This document shows, one piece after another, positions 23,843-31,619 of a DNA stretch of 40,764 bases (position 1 is the stretch's first letter; every line of letters starts with the position of its first letter). This DNA is from Paenibacillus sp. (GTDB lineage: Bacteria; Bacillota; Bacilli; Paenibacillales; Paenibacillaceae), in contig JAIRVF010000126.1 of NCBI GenBank assembly GCA_031254035.1, positions 1-40,764 on the forward strand, written 5' to 3'. The translations under genes were made by a program, and so were the position numbers. The notes beneath the pieces were generated by a model that made no database searches, had not been told where the DNA came from, and saw only the letters and a program-made list of their open reading frames with translations.

Positions 23843-24984
23843 TATATAGCACCCTTACTTTTTTTAAATTCACGGCCGATTTGGTCCGCAACCGCAATCG
23901 CAGCCGCAACGGCTTCCTCCGTGATCGGGAATGGCATTGCATGAATCGATTCCTCAGGAATGCATGCGATTTGCGCAACCTCAAGCAGTTCTTCCCGGGA
24001 TATGCTGTCCACGCCAATGTCCGCAAGACATACCGGCAGGCCAATCGCCGTACAAAATTCCAGTACTTCATTCAGCTCAGCCTTTGGCGCATTTTCGAGA
24101 ACTAGCTGTGCGATTGTGCTGAAAGCTACCTTTTCACCGTGGAAATAATGATGGGTTCCTTCCAAAACCGTGAGGCCATTATGAATCGCATGTGCAGCAG
24201 CCAACCCGCCACTTTCAAAGCCAAGGCCCGACAGCAGGATGTTAGTTTCAATGATATTTTCAAGCGCCGGCGTGACCTGATTGCTATCACAGGCTATTTT
24301 TGCGTTAACCCCGTCCTCTAACAGCGTTTCATAACACAGCTTGGCGAGCGCAAGCGCTGCTTTGGTTCCCCGTGCCACCGGAGCAGCTCCAGCATGAACA
24401 CCGCATGGCAGACCCGCATTGACCTTCGTAAAGGAGCGCGAAGTGGCTCTTGCTTCAAAATAGGTCGATAAGGCATCGCCCATACCGGACACCAAAAAAC
24501 GGGTCGGCGCATTGGCAATCACCGTCGTATCAATCATAACCACACTTGGACTTTGTTTGAAATACGCGTAATCTTCAAAAGCTCCTTCATTCGTATAAAT
24601 GACGGCCGAATGGCTGGTTGGCGCATCCGTTGCTGCAATCGTCGGCACGATGATCAGCGCATCGCCTTCCGCTACGCATTTGGCGGTATCAATCGCTTTG
24701 CCTCCGCCGAGTCCGATTGTGCAGGAGCATTTCTTCTCAAGGGCTAGTTCCTTGAGCCGCTGCACTTCTTCTCGAGAGCACTCGCCTCGGAATCCGCTTT
24801 CAACTAACGTAATATTGAAATTATTTATCGTAAAATCTAGCTTGTCCTTAACCCGTTTAACATCCTCCGGATGGGCGATTAGTAGAGCGGAATCTCCATA
24901 TGTCCGGATAAAATAACCCAAATTCAATATTTCATTTTCTCCTTGCACATACTTGCTTGGACTGATAAAAGCTTTTCTCATCAT
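23842..24984 (-). CDS. gldA: glycerol dehydrogenase (NAD+, zinc-dependent)
   Basis: A 380-residue iron-type alcohol dehydrogenase family enzyme that oxidises glycerol to dihydroxyacetone. The NAD loop IGLGGGKAIDTAK and the catalytic Asp of AATDAPTSH are present; likely metal ligands are D170 (GMGDALS), the His pair in AAAHAIHNG (265-268) and HHYFHGEKV (278-282). The ATG at 24984 follows GAAGGAGGGAATC; the upstream ATG at 24999 overlaps that ribosome site and is not used. The gene leads the gldA-dhaKL operon, divergent from a PocR regulator. A cre-like site lies about 75 bp upstream, so glucose repression is likely. Confidence 0.94.
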   Translation of the reverse strand: MMRKAFISPSKYVQGENEILNLGYFIRTYGDSALLIAHPEDVKRVKDKLDFTINNFNITLVESGFRGECSREEVQRLKELALEKKCSCTIGLGGGKAIDTAKCVAEGDALIIVPTIAATDAPTSHSAVIYTNEGAFEDYAYFKQSPSVVMIDTTVIANAPTRFLVSGMGDALSTYFEARATSRSFTKVNAGLPCGVHAGAAPVARGTKAALALAKLCYETLLEDGVNAKIACDSNQVTPALENIIETNILLSGLGFESGGLAAAHAIHNGLTVLEGTHHYFHGEKVAFSTIAQLVLENAPKAELNEVLEFCTAIGLPVCLADIGVDSISREELLEVAQIACIPEESIHAMPFPITEEAVAAAIAVADQIGREFKKSKGAI

Positions 24985-25058
24985 GATTCCCTCCTTCATA
25001 TTCTAATGTCCATTATACTTTGGATATACGGAATGATTCATGGCACTTCAAAGGCTTT

Positions 25059-25072
25059 TTAAAGCGCTTTCC
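25059..25072. promoter_or_regulatory. cre-like catabolite repression site
   Basis: TTAAAGCGCTTTCC matches the CcpA consensus TGWAANCGNTNWCA at 12 of 14 positions and has a perfect AAAGCGCTTT core. It lies between the divergent gldA and PocR genes. Confidence 0.6.
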
Positions 25073-25156
25073 AATGGAATTTCCTTGTCCACTCGTACAT
25101 AAAATTGTACTATCTTGTCATGGAAATATACATTTTAGTATAATCAAAGTGGCACA

Positions 25157-25330
25157 CAATACTGAAATTAGTTCTTTACATTGTGCGAGGTGGCCGCTGC
25201 GGTTACGGATCGTTCTTCCGATCGCTGTTGTCTTCCAAATTTCTATGATTATATTTTTCACAAAGGTAGAAATTCGGAGACAAAGGCGACCACTTCGCTT
25301 CTTCAGATCGATTCCGTCCCCTCCGCTACT
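25157..25330. repeat. palindromic interspersed repeat, copy 1 (family B)
   Basis: The stretch containing GGTTACGGATCGTTCTTCCG, ATCGCTGTTGTC and CAAATTTCT recurs at 38503-38615. In this copy a second arm (GAAATTCGGAGACAAAGGCG and on to ATCGATTCCGT) is an imperfect inverted partner of the first, giving a long hairpin. It is non-coding and sits in the gldA-PocR control region; an in-frame extension of the regulator across it is not credible as protein. Confidence 0.8.
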
Positions 25331-25397
25331 TTCGCATCTTCAAGCTCTAATTTTGATGTTGAGCCATGCCACAAAAATGAGTATTGGAGCGAATAAC

Positions 25398-26423
25398 ATG
25401 ACCTCTAGGTTTGATCTGCACCGGATCATCGATATCGATAAATGGCATAAGCTGCAGGATTCGCTCTCCCTAGTTACCCGGATGGCGATCATCACGGTGG
25501 ACTACAAAGGAGTTCCAGTCACCAAGCACAGCCACTGCCAGGCATTTTGCCACGCGGTGCGCCAAGATGACGCCTTATCCCCCTATTGCCAGAAATGCGA
25601 TGCGCGGGGAGGGCTGGAAGCCGTCCGTACGAATAAACCCTATGTCTACCAATGCCATTTCGGTATTGTTGATATCGCGATTCCCATCATTATTGACAAT
25701 CAATATATTGGCGCCATTATGGCTGGACAAATCAAGCTCCGCGATTCGGACCTCCCTCTTGAACAAATTGTAACCCGGTCGCCAAACGCGGAAACAGATC
25801 GGAAATTTAAGGCGCTCGAGAACGAATATCTGTCCCTGCCCGTTTTGTCTGCCGAGGAAGTATCAACGATTGCCGAGATGCTGTTTCATCTGTGCAATTA
25901 TATTGTGGAAGAGGCCATCCATAAAAACACAACAATAGATATGTACAAAAAAACCTTGGCATTGGAAATCCCTGCAGCTTCCATCAACCCTGCCGCTCCG
26001 TCATATAAACATATCCAAGCGATGCAAAACGAGCTTTCAAGTACCTTGATCGATACGAAAATCAAAAAAAGCATGGCAAATGCGTACCGGTCGGTCAATC
26101 CGCTGCTGCAGCCTGCTTTCGATTATATCTACCGCCATAAGCGCGAAAATGTCCGTTTACAGGATATGGCGGGACTCTGCCACGTCAGCCCAAGCTATTT
26201 CAGCCGTGTATTTACCCGGGAGACGGGCGAGAACTTCTCAGTTTTCATTCCCCGGTTAAAAATCGAATGGGCCAAGCAGTTGCTGGAAACCACCGGTTTA
26301 TCCGTCAATCAGATCAGCGATGAGCTGGGATTCGCCGATCCGGGTTATTTTATTAAAACCTTCAAGAAGTTTGAGAGTCTGACCCCGGCCGTATACCGAA
26401 AAATTTATATGGAGCATGCCTGA
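25398..26423 (+). CDS. PocR-domain AraC-family regulator
   Basis: A 341-residue regulator. The N-terminal PocR domain (about 8-175) carries conserved Cys/His residues: HSHCQAFCHAVRQDD, SPYCQKCDARGG and YVYQCHFGIVDIAIPI. The C-terminal AraC-type double HTH (about 240-338) shows DMAGLCHVSPSYFSRVF and ISDELGFADPGYFIKTFKKF. PocR domains are thought to sense small diols; in Salmonella PocR activates 1,2-propanediol genes. Its divergence from gldA-dhaKL suggests it activates glycerol or diol use. The ATG at 25398 has GGAG 8 nt upstream; the longer ORF from 25020 runs over a palindromic repeat and is rejected. Confidence 0.88.
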   Translation: MTSRFDLHRIIDIDKWHKLQDSLSLVTRMAIITVDYKGVPVTKHSHCQAFCHAVRQDDALSPYCQKCDARGGLEAVRTNKPYVYQCHFGIVDIAIPIIIDNQYIGAIMAGQIKLRDSDLPLEQIVTRSPNAETDRKFKALENEYLSLPVLSAEEVSTIAEMLFHLCNYIVEEAIHKNTTIDMYKKTLALEIPAASINPAAPSYKHIQAMQNELSSTLIDTKIKKSMANAYRSVNPLLQPAFDYIYRHKRENVRLQDMAGLCHVSPSYFSRVFTRETGENFSVFIPRLKIEWAKQLLETTGLSVNQISDELGFADPGYFIKTFKKFESLTPAVYRKIYMEHA

Positions 26424-26523
26424 AGCAAAATACGTTAGCAATGTTTCCATCCCCCTTACGAACACTTTTTTTGGGTAAAAGGATGGGGACTTCTTGGGGA
26501 TTATACTTTCTTATATCATGGAA

Positions 26524-26569
26524 AAAGCGCACCTTCTTCCTGGCTCCGTGCCATGAAGAGGTACGCTTG
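26524..26569 (-). terminator. terminator of the second sigma/anti-sigma operon
   Basis: On the minus strand AAGCGTACCTCTTC pairs with GAAGAAGGTGCGCTT, followed by TTTTTCC, about 20 bp past the anti-sigma stop codon. Confidence 0.8.
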
Positions 26570-26588
26570 TTTTGACTTGTGAAAAGCT

Positions 26589-28199
26589 TCAATAACCTTG
26601 GGGATCTGCATTTTCCAAACCTGGTATAGATTTTGCCTTCGGAATATCAAAGGACCACTTCACGTTATCATACCATTTATCGGTCACCGTGCGAATCAAG
26701 GTAGCCTTTTCCGGAAGTTTACTCATTCCGTATACGATAAAACCAGGGTCTCCGCTAACCTCGCTTGTATCGCCCCATCTAACGTTTCCTCTAAACCCTA
26801 CTGGATATTCCTTGCCGTCCTGATCCTTCACAGCCCAAACATCATTGTTGAATTGGTTGTAGAGCTCTCCATTCATCCGGATGACACTCTCCCTTGGTTC
26901 TTCACCCGCTTTGAGGTTGGAATCATAATGGACATAAAATTCGCTTAATGTAAGTTTATCCCCTTGATCTTTAAATATCGCCGAATGATTTTTCATTTCT
27001 TTTGGAACGAGCACCACCGATCCATTGCTTTTAACCGGAATCGAATATCCGTCGAATACAAAGCGGAGATTCTGACGATCGTAAGGAAGGTACTTGAATG
27101 TATAAGTCCAATGAAGTTTGCCATCATTCATCTCGCAGATTTGCGAAATGGTATTGGGAGAATGCCCTCTCCGATAGTTGTCTACGCTTGATATCTCTTC
27201 TCCATGCTCATTTTCAAAATGAAACATCAGCTGCTGCTTCTCTTCGAGTTCTCCTGGGGAACGTTCCGCAGCTTCGCCACTGAGTGTGGTGTTGAGTTCC
27301 AAGCGTACCCCACTTGGTGTACGGACCAGCTTTTCCATTTCGATGTGCATCCCGTCAGGAGTTGTATATTTCTCGTTCAGGGGGGTTGTTACGGTCAGCG
27401 CGTTCGCTTTCCTCATGTCGAGGTTGAACTTGAAATCCCACTTTCCTTCCACGTATTCGTCTGAGAAGGGGATTGCGATCCGATCCACAGATCCTTCCAC
27501 ATTCAGCTCATCCGTATGAATTTCCTGCGTAAAAGTAAACGTCAATTTTTCGATGGTTTCCGAACCCTCGATCCCCCTGAGCTCCGCTACTTCTTTACCA
27601 TTCGTATCTTTGATATGCAAGTCATTCCAGTTCACGGAATAAACAAGAGGTTTACCTTGGGGATCTGTCACCTTCACTCCCAAGACAAGCCGTGTGGCAT
27701 CTGCGATCACTTCATTAATTTCAAGGGTGTAACCTTTGTCCTCCACCTTAACATGGGGATTCTGCAAAAGCCCGACCTGACGGGCATCCATAATGCCGCT
27801 GTCCGTTGTCTCATTCGAAAAAATGGATCTCACCCAATCGGCAATGGACGGCTGGGCGTACAAGGTAAAGGCCGCTGTGACAATAAAAAGCGATGCGACC
27901 CAGAGAGCACTCTTTTTAATTACACGCCGGGATTTGTAGGCCCGTCTAGCTGTAGCTGAATGGATTTGCTCTACCTGCTCTATTTCTACCCCTTCGAGGG
28001 AAGCCATAATCCGCTCCGTAAATCCGTCAGGCAGAGAATCAGAATACAGCAGCTCCGCCCACAGCTTTTCCTCTTCTTCGGCTTCCCTGACCAAAGTCTG
28101 GCACTCAGAACAATTCTGTATATGAATATTCAGCTCTTGATCGTCATTATTTCCAGACTGAATGTACTTTTTTGTCTGCGATAGCTTCCAACATTTCAT
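26589..28199 (-). CDS. zinc-finger anti-sigma factor with DUF4179 ectodomain
   Basis: A 536-residue protein. The N-terminal zinc anti-sigma motif HxxxCxxC is at H26, C30, C33 (HIQNCSEC); a single membrane helix lies near 97-116 (LWVASLFIVTAAFTLYAQ). A long extracellular region follows with a DUF4179 domain (about 120-260) and two further beta-rich domains. It binds and silences the sigma factor encoded just upstream. The ATG at 28199 lies 53 bp inside the sigma gene and has its own AAGGAGGGGATGAAGC, so the overlap is genuine. Signal unknown. Confidence 0.87.
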   Translation of the reverse strand: MKCWKLSQTKKYIQSGNNDDQELNIHIQNCSECQTLVREAEEEEKLWAELLYSDSLPDGFTERIMASLEGVEIEQVEQIHSATARRAYKSRRVIKKSALWVASLFIVTAAFTLYAQPSIADWVRSIFSNETTDSGIMDARQVGLLQNPHVKVEDKGYTLEINEVIADATRLVLGVKVTDPQGKPLVYSVNWNDLHIKDTNGKEVAELRGIEGSETIEKLTFTFTQEIHTDELNVEGSVDRIAIPFSDEYVEGKWDFKFNLDMRKANALTVTTPLNEKYTTPDGMHIEMEKLVRTPSGVRLELNTTLSGEAAERSPGELEEKQQLMFHFENEHGEEISSVDNYRRGHSPNTISQICEMNDGKLHWTYTFKYLPYDRQNLRFVFDGYSIPVKSNGSVVLVPKEMKNHSAIFKDQGDKLTLSEFYVHYDSNLKAGEEPRESVIRMNGELYNQFNNDVWAVKDQDGKEYPVGFRGNVRWGDTSEVSGDPGFIVYGMSKLPEKATLIRTVTDKWYDNVKWSFDIPKAKSIPGLENADPQGY

Positions 28200-28752
28200 G
28201 CTTCATCCCCTCCTTATCCTTGAACTTTTTATATAAGGACTTCTTGGCTCGGTGAAGCCGGTTACGCACCTGATTCACTTCAATGCCGGCAATTTCAGCG
28301 ATTTCTTCATAGCTGAGTTCATTCGTATATCTTAGCAGCAGCACGATGCGATACTTCTCTGGAAGTTCCTCCAATAAGCGCCGTATCTCCACGCTGGTCT
28401 CCTTGCGAAGAAAGGCAAGTTCCGGTGTTTCATTATGTTGCCTCCCCAAGGTCAAAACCTCATCATCCGTCGGTTCGGCTTTTTTTTTGCGCCCCGCATC
28501 CCTCATCACATTCACGGCAATCGTGTATAGCCAGGAAGCAAAACTAGATTCCTCTCTAAAGGTTCCCAACTTGCGGTATGCCTTAAGGAAAGCTTCCTGC
28601 GTAAAGTCTTGGGCGTCCTGCGGGCCTGCGCCCATCCCGCGAAGCAGACCGTATATTTTGTTTTTATGTGCATCCACCAGCTGCGTGAAGCTTTCCTTGT
28701 TACCGGACAATACCTCTCTGACCAGCACAGCATCCCGTGTTGGGTCTATCAT
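28147..28752 (-). CDS. ECF-type sigma factor (SigW/SigV-like)
   Basis: A 201-residue ECF sigma factor. Region 2 (about 20-90) has GPQDAQDFTQEAFLKAYRKL and FASWLYTIAVNVMRDAGRKK; region 4 (about 120-185) has LPEKYRIVLLLRYTNELSYE and EIAEIAGIEVNQVRNRLHRA. It is paired with the overlapping zinc-type anti-sigma gene. Start ATG 28752 follows GGGAGGATCATC. A CGTC (forward 28797-28800) could be a -10, but no clear -35 partner is seen. Regulon unknown; envelope stress is common for this class. Confidence 0.92.
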   Translation of the reverse strand: MIDPTRDAVLVREVLSGNKESFTQLVDAHKNKIYGLLRGMGAGPQDAQDFTQEAFLKAYRKLGTFREESSFASWLYTIAVNVMRDAGRKKKAEPTDDEVLTLGRQHNETPELAFLRKETSVEIRRLLEELPEKYRIVLLLRYTNELSYEEIAEIAGIEVNQVRNRLHRAKKSLYKKFKDKEGMKHEMLEAIADKKVHSVWK

Positions 28753-28826
28753 GATGATCCTCCCTGCTTTATCTCTGATCTTAATATCTAAATAGACGAT
28801 CCAGATTGGCCTATATTCTCACTTTC

Positions 28827-28862
28827 ACAAAAAAAAAGAGCCCTTCGCAAGAAGAGCCCAAA
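28827..28862 (-). terminator. terminator between a small minus-strand ORF and the sigma gene
   Basis: On the minus strand GGGCTCTTC-TTGC-GAAGGGCTC (with G-U pairs) is followed by nine Ts. It ends whatever transcript comes from the small ORF at 28899-29015, about 75 bp before the sigma gene start. Confidence 0.8.
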
Positions 28863-28898
28863 AATCAAATTAGACATATGAAAGGGTTTACAAAACCA

Positions 28899-29015
28899 TT
28901 ATAGTATGAAAATGTATTTTTGGGAACGCCTTTTTGCGATATTTGAAAGAATAACTTCGAAGACACCATATCTATTTATTGTAAGAATATTTCCGTGGAA
29001 CGCAATAAATTTCAT
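28899..29015 (-). CDS. possible 38-residue peptide, unknown
   Basis: Reads MKFIAFHGNILTINRYGVFE, then VILSNIAKRRSQKYIFIL: a hydrophobic, basic peptide. The ATG at 29015 has AAAGGAG with 10-nt spacing, and a strong terminator follows 37 bp after the stop, which together suggest a real transcription unit. It is divergent from the hydrolase/TetR operon and shares its operator region. No family recognised. It could equally be a non-coding RNA. Confidence 0.35.
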   Translation of the reverse strand: MKFIAFHGNILTINRYGVFEVILSNIAKRRSQKYIFIL

Positions 29016-29053
29016 GCCCAAATTACTCCTTTGTGGAAAATAACTATTGCGCA

Positions 29054-29090
29054 AACTAATATCATTAGTTGCCATGCTAATATGATTAGT
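29054..29090. promoter_or_regulatory. pair of operator palindromes, probably for the TetR repressor
   Basis: AACTAATATCATTAGTT (29054-29070) and GCTAATATGATTAGT (29076-29090) are near-identical palindromes with the core CTAATATSATTAG. Their centres are 21 bp apart, two helical turns. The second fills the spacer of the hydrolase promoter, so a bound dimer would block RNA polymerase. The TetR gene two cistrons downstream is the natural candidate. Confidence 0.75.
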
Positions 29091-29097
29091 TTTATAC
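29069..29097 (+). promoter_or_regulatory. promoter of the hydrolase-TetR operon
   Basis: TTGCCA (29069-29074), a 17-bp spacer and TTATAC (29092-29097) lie just before the ribosome site AGGAGG at 29101. The spacer is an operator palindrome. Confidence 0.6.
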
Positions 29098-29115
29098 ACA
29101 GGAGGAATTGTTATC

Positions 29116-29832
29116 ATGAAAAAAACGACAGTTCATCAGATAACCCAGCTTTCCTTTATGCCTCGGATGTTTCCGGTTAATGTTTATCTTGTTGAGGAGG
29201 AAGACGACCTTACACTCGTTGATGCAGGCATGCCATTTAGCGTCAAGGGCATACTGAAGGCAACTGATTCGCTTGGCAAACCTATCACCCGTATCCTACT
29301 TACCCATGCACATGGAGATCATGTTGGCGCACTGGATGCATTGAAAGACACTATTCCAACTGCCGAAGTTTATATATCACGCCGGGATCAGGCCCTTCTG
29401 ACCGGCAGCCGCGCGCTTGAAGAAGGAGAGCCGCAGACGCCCGTACGGGGAGACGTCCCCAAGAAAATCCGCACCAAGCCAGATCATCTCATCATGGACG
29501 GCGACCTGATTGGGTCGCTGATGGCGGTCGCCTCGCCAGGCCATACTCCCGGCCATATGGCATTTCTGGATACGCGGAGTAAGGTGCTAATTGCCGGAGA
29601 TGCTTTTCAAATCCGGGGCGGGATGGCCGTATCCGGCCATATGCAGCCGCTGTTCCCATTTCCGGCGATGGCGACCTGGAATAAAGACGCTGCCCTCGCA
29701 AGCGCTCGCCGCCTAACCGCGCTTCAGCCAACCTGGCTTGCAGTCGGCCACGGCCAGATGCTCGAGAAACCGACTGATTCCATGAGCCTTGCGGTTGAAC
29801 GTGCCGAAGAAGCTTTCAAAGGAGGGAAATAA
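29116..29832 (+). CDS. metallo-beta-lactamase-fold hydrolase
   Basis: A 238-residue MBL-fold protein. The metal site is complete: H64, H66, D68, H69 (THAHGDH), H143 (SPGHTPGH), D162 (AGDAF) and H212 (VGHGQM). This points to a two-zinc or two-iron hydrolase. The glyoxalase-II or quorum-lactonase-like layout does not reveal the substrate. No signal peptide, so cytosolic. It starts an operon with a TetR regulator two bases downstream, which suggests the enzyme removes the ligand that induces it. Start ATG 29116 follows CAGGAGGAATTGTTATC. Confidence 0.87.
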   Translation: MKKTTVHQITQLSFMPRMFPVNVYLVEEEDDLTLVDAGMPFSVKGILKATDSLGKPITRILLTHAHGDHVGALDALKDTIPTAEVYISRRDQALLTGSRALEEGEPQTPVRGDVPKKIRTKPDHLIMDGDLIGSLMAVASPGHTPGHMAFLDTRSKVLIAGDAFQIRGGMAVSGHMQPLFPFPAMATWNKDAALASARRLTALQPTWLAVGHGQMLEKPTDSMSLAVERAEEAFKGGK

Positions 29833-29834
29833 CG

Positions 29835-30392
29835 ATGGCGAAAATGGGCCTTGACCGCCACACCCTACTCGTTGCTGCCGCCGAGCTGGCTGACGAATCC
29901 GGTCTAGATTCACTCACGCTGGCTGCTCTGGCACAGAAGCTGAATGTGCGCTCACCCTCCCTTTACAATCATGTGAAAGGACTTCCCGATTTGCGGGGGG
30001 CGCTGACCGTTTACTGCCTGCATCTTCTCGTCGAAACGACCCGTGACGCCGTCATTGGCAAATCCGGCGATGAAGCTATTCTGAGCCTATGCGAAGCCTA
30101 CCTCCGGTTTGCCCGCTCCCGGCCCGGGCTGTACGAAGCCTTTTATAAGGTAAACATGCAACAGCACGAGGAACTCGATACAGCGAAACAGGAACTGCTT
30201 GAGCTCTTTTTACGGATCATGAAACCTTACCAGCTGGGTGAAGAAGAAACGCTGCATTCCATCCGCGGACTGCGCAGTCTTTTGCATGGATTTGCGATGC
30301 TGGAACAACATAGTGGCTTTCAAATGGATTTGGCGTTGGATGAAAGTGTACAGTATGTGCTAAGGATTTTTTTGAATGGAATGAACTCGTAG
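29835..30392 (+). CDS. TetR/AcrR-family repressor with WHG-type C-domain
   Basis: A 185-residue regulator. The N-terminal HTH (about 8-55) shows LLVAAAELADESGLDSLTLA, then ALAQKLNVRSPSLYNHVKGL, the variant that ends LYNHVKG. The C-terminal helical domain (about 75-185; LRSLLHGFAMLEQHSGFQ) is of the TetR WHG type. It probably represses its own operon through the paired palindromes at 29054-29090 and releases on binding an unknown ligand. Start ATG 29835 is 2 bp after the hydrolase stop, with GGAGGG inside that gene's end. Confidence 0.88.
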   Translation: MAKMGLDRHTLLVAAAELADESGLDSLTLAALAQKLNVRSPSLYNHVKGLPDLRGALTVYCLHLLVETTRDAVIGKSGDEAILSLCEAYLRFARSRPGLYEAFYKVNMQQHEELDTAKQELLELFLRIMKPYQLGEEETLHSIRGLRSLLHGFAMLEQHSGFQMDLALDESVQYVLRIFLNGMNS

Positions 30393-30426
30393 GCAAACCG
30401 GTAATGGCAGCTAATAATGTCTTACG

Positions 30427-30470
30427 TGATCACGAAAATAACAGCCATTTTCTTGATCGCACCTTAATAA
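30427..30470. repeat. palindromic repeat with GATCGCACC end (family A2)
   Basis: GTGATCACGAAAATAACAGC, then CATTTTCTTGATCGCACC, is the inverted relative of 15302-15349. The same TTGATCGCACCTTAAT phrase also closes the intergenic block at about 15514-15529. Confidence 0.6.
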
Positions 30471-30553
30471 TGGTCAAGTTTACTTCTTAATGGGTGTGAT
30501 ATAATATAGTTATATGTGATTAATTACATCCTTATTAGAGAGGAGTCTTGAAC

Positions 30554-31081
30554 TTGGCTCATATTAGTCCCTCATTGCTTCAAATCGGTTCCACCGTGGG
30601 GGCACTGGTTATGGCGCTTACGGTCATATTCGTCCGTTTGAAGGCCAGCAACAGACCGGTAACCATCAAAAAAATAATCATACCGCCACTTGGCATGTCC
30701 ACGGGCTTTCTAATGTTTGTGGTACCCGCCGTACGGGTTCCGCTTCTCTGGGCTTTGATTGCCTTTCTTGTCGGCTGGTTCATATTTTCATATCCGCTCA
30801 TCCGAAGTACCCAATTCGAGGTAAGTGAACGCCAGGTATTTGCTAGACGTTCCAAAAGCTTCGTCATTATTCTGTTTGCACTGCTAATCGTCCGTACGGT
30901 GCTTCATCAGGTGATAGACGAGTATGTTTCGATCTCACAATCCGGTGCGCTATTCTTCCTGTTGGCATTCGGCATGATCGTCCGCTGGCGGATTTTTATG
31001 CTGAAGCAATACCGCGCGATAGAAGCTTCAGGCCAGCTGGACATGAACCCCATTCCGCCGGAATCGCCGGACCAACCATAA
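30554..31081 (+). CDS. ccdC: CcdC-family membrane protein
   Basis: A 175-residue protein with about five helices (near 8-26, 40-60, 63-82, 98-118 and 127-145 by hydrophobicity) and the family stretch ALVMALTVIFVRLKASNRPV, then VSERQVFARRSKSFVIILFA. It matches CcdC/YneJ (DUF1453) of Bacillales, named for a link with cytochrome c maturation; B. subtilis ccdC is dispensable for that process, so the role is unclear. The start is TTG at 30554, 8 nt after GAGGAG; the TTG at 30548 is too close to it. A TATAAT at about 30500 with GTTTAC 16 bp upstream may be the promoter. Confidence 0.8.
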   Translation: MAHISPSLLQIGSTVGALVMALTVIFVRLKASNRPVTIKKIIIPPLGMSTGFLMFVVPAVRVPLLWALIAFLVGWFIFSYPLIRSTQFEVSERQVFARRSKSFVIILFALLIVRTVLHQVIDEYVSISQSGALFFLLAFGMIVRWRIFMLKQYRAIEASGQLDMNPIPPESPDQP

Positions 31082-31093
31082 AAGTCGATATCA

Positions 31094-31145
31094 AAACCGC
31101 TCTTCCTAAGCGCAAGTATGGATAGCGGTTTTTTTCATTTTTAGG
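31094..31145 (+). terminator. terminator after ccdC
   Basis: AAACCGCT (31094-31101) pairs with AGCGGTTT (31134-31141), followed by a run of seven Ts, 13 bp past the stop codon. Confidence 0.85.
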
Positions 31146-31198
31146 TAGGCATATGATCAACAAGTTATTACACCGCGTATAAATTTAGATAGACAGTC

Positions 31199-31551
31199 CT
31201 AGTGCTCTACTGTGATGAGAATGCGGTTTGCTCCCTGCTTAGCAGCTTCTTTATTTGAGCTATAAGGATAAGTCTGCGCCGATTCGAAGAAGCTAGGGAA
31301 AGAATGTTCAGGGAATGGGACGTTTGGAGATTTCATGGCCTGCGCTGTGGTGTACATCACTATTTCATCATAAAAATGAAGCAAAACAGAGAATTTTGGA
31401 CCAAGAATACGTATATATGTGTAAAACTTCACAATTTGCGCCTTACGCTCGTTATCCTTTTGGAGAGCATTATGTTAACATAGGATTTAGTGATTTAGAT
31501 CGGCCTTTTTCATCCGAGGAAGGTCCGACGCTTATGGACCCCTCTACCCCA
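31199..31551. other. region with overlapping orphan ORFs, no supportable gene
   Basis: Both strands keep frames open here (77 codons minus from 31432; 83 codons plus from 31315). Stretches such as ARYPFGEHYVNIGFSDLDRP (plus) and ILGPKFSVLLHFYDEIVMYT (minus) look protein-like, but neither frame has a ribosome site and both lack a complete upstream part. It may be remnants of a lost gene. The region is bounded by terminators at 31094-31145 and 31552-31576. Confidence 0.3.
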
Positions 31552-31576
31552 AAAAAGGGTCTATGAGCCCTTTTAT
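31552..31576 (+). terminator. bidirectional terminator hairpin
   Basis: AAAAGGG-TCTATGAG-CCCTTTT is followed by ATTAT on the plus strand, and on the minus strand AAAAGGG is matched by CCCTTTTTT. It isolates the DUF1641-ndh operon from upstream transcription. Confidence 0.7.
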
Positions 31577-31619
31577 TATAAAACTTAAGCATTGCTGCTT
31601 ACGCAAAGGAGAAATGGAC

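Noticed and set aside
25020..25397. 126-codon N-terminal extension of the PocR regulator
   Set aside because: It runs across the cre site and the family B palindromic repeat; the PocR domain begins right after the ATG at 25398.
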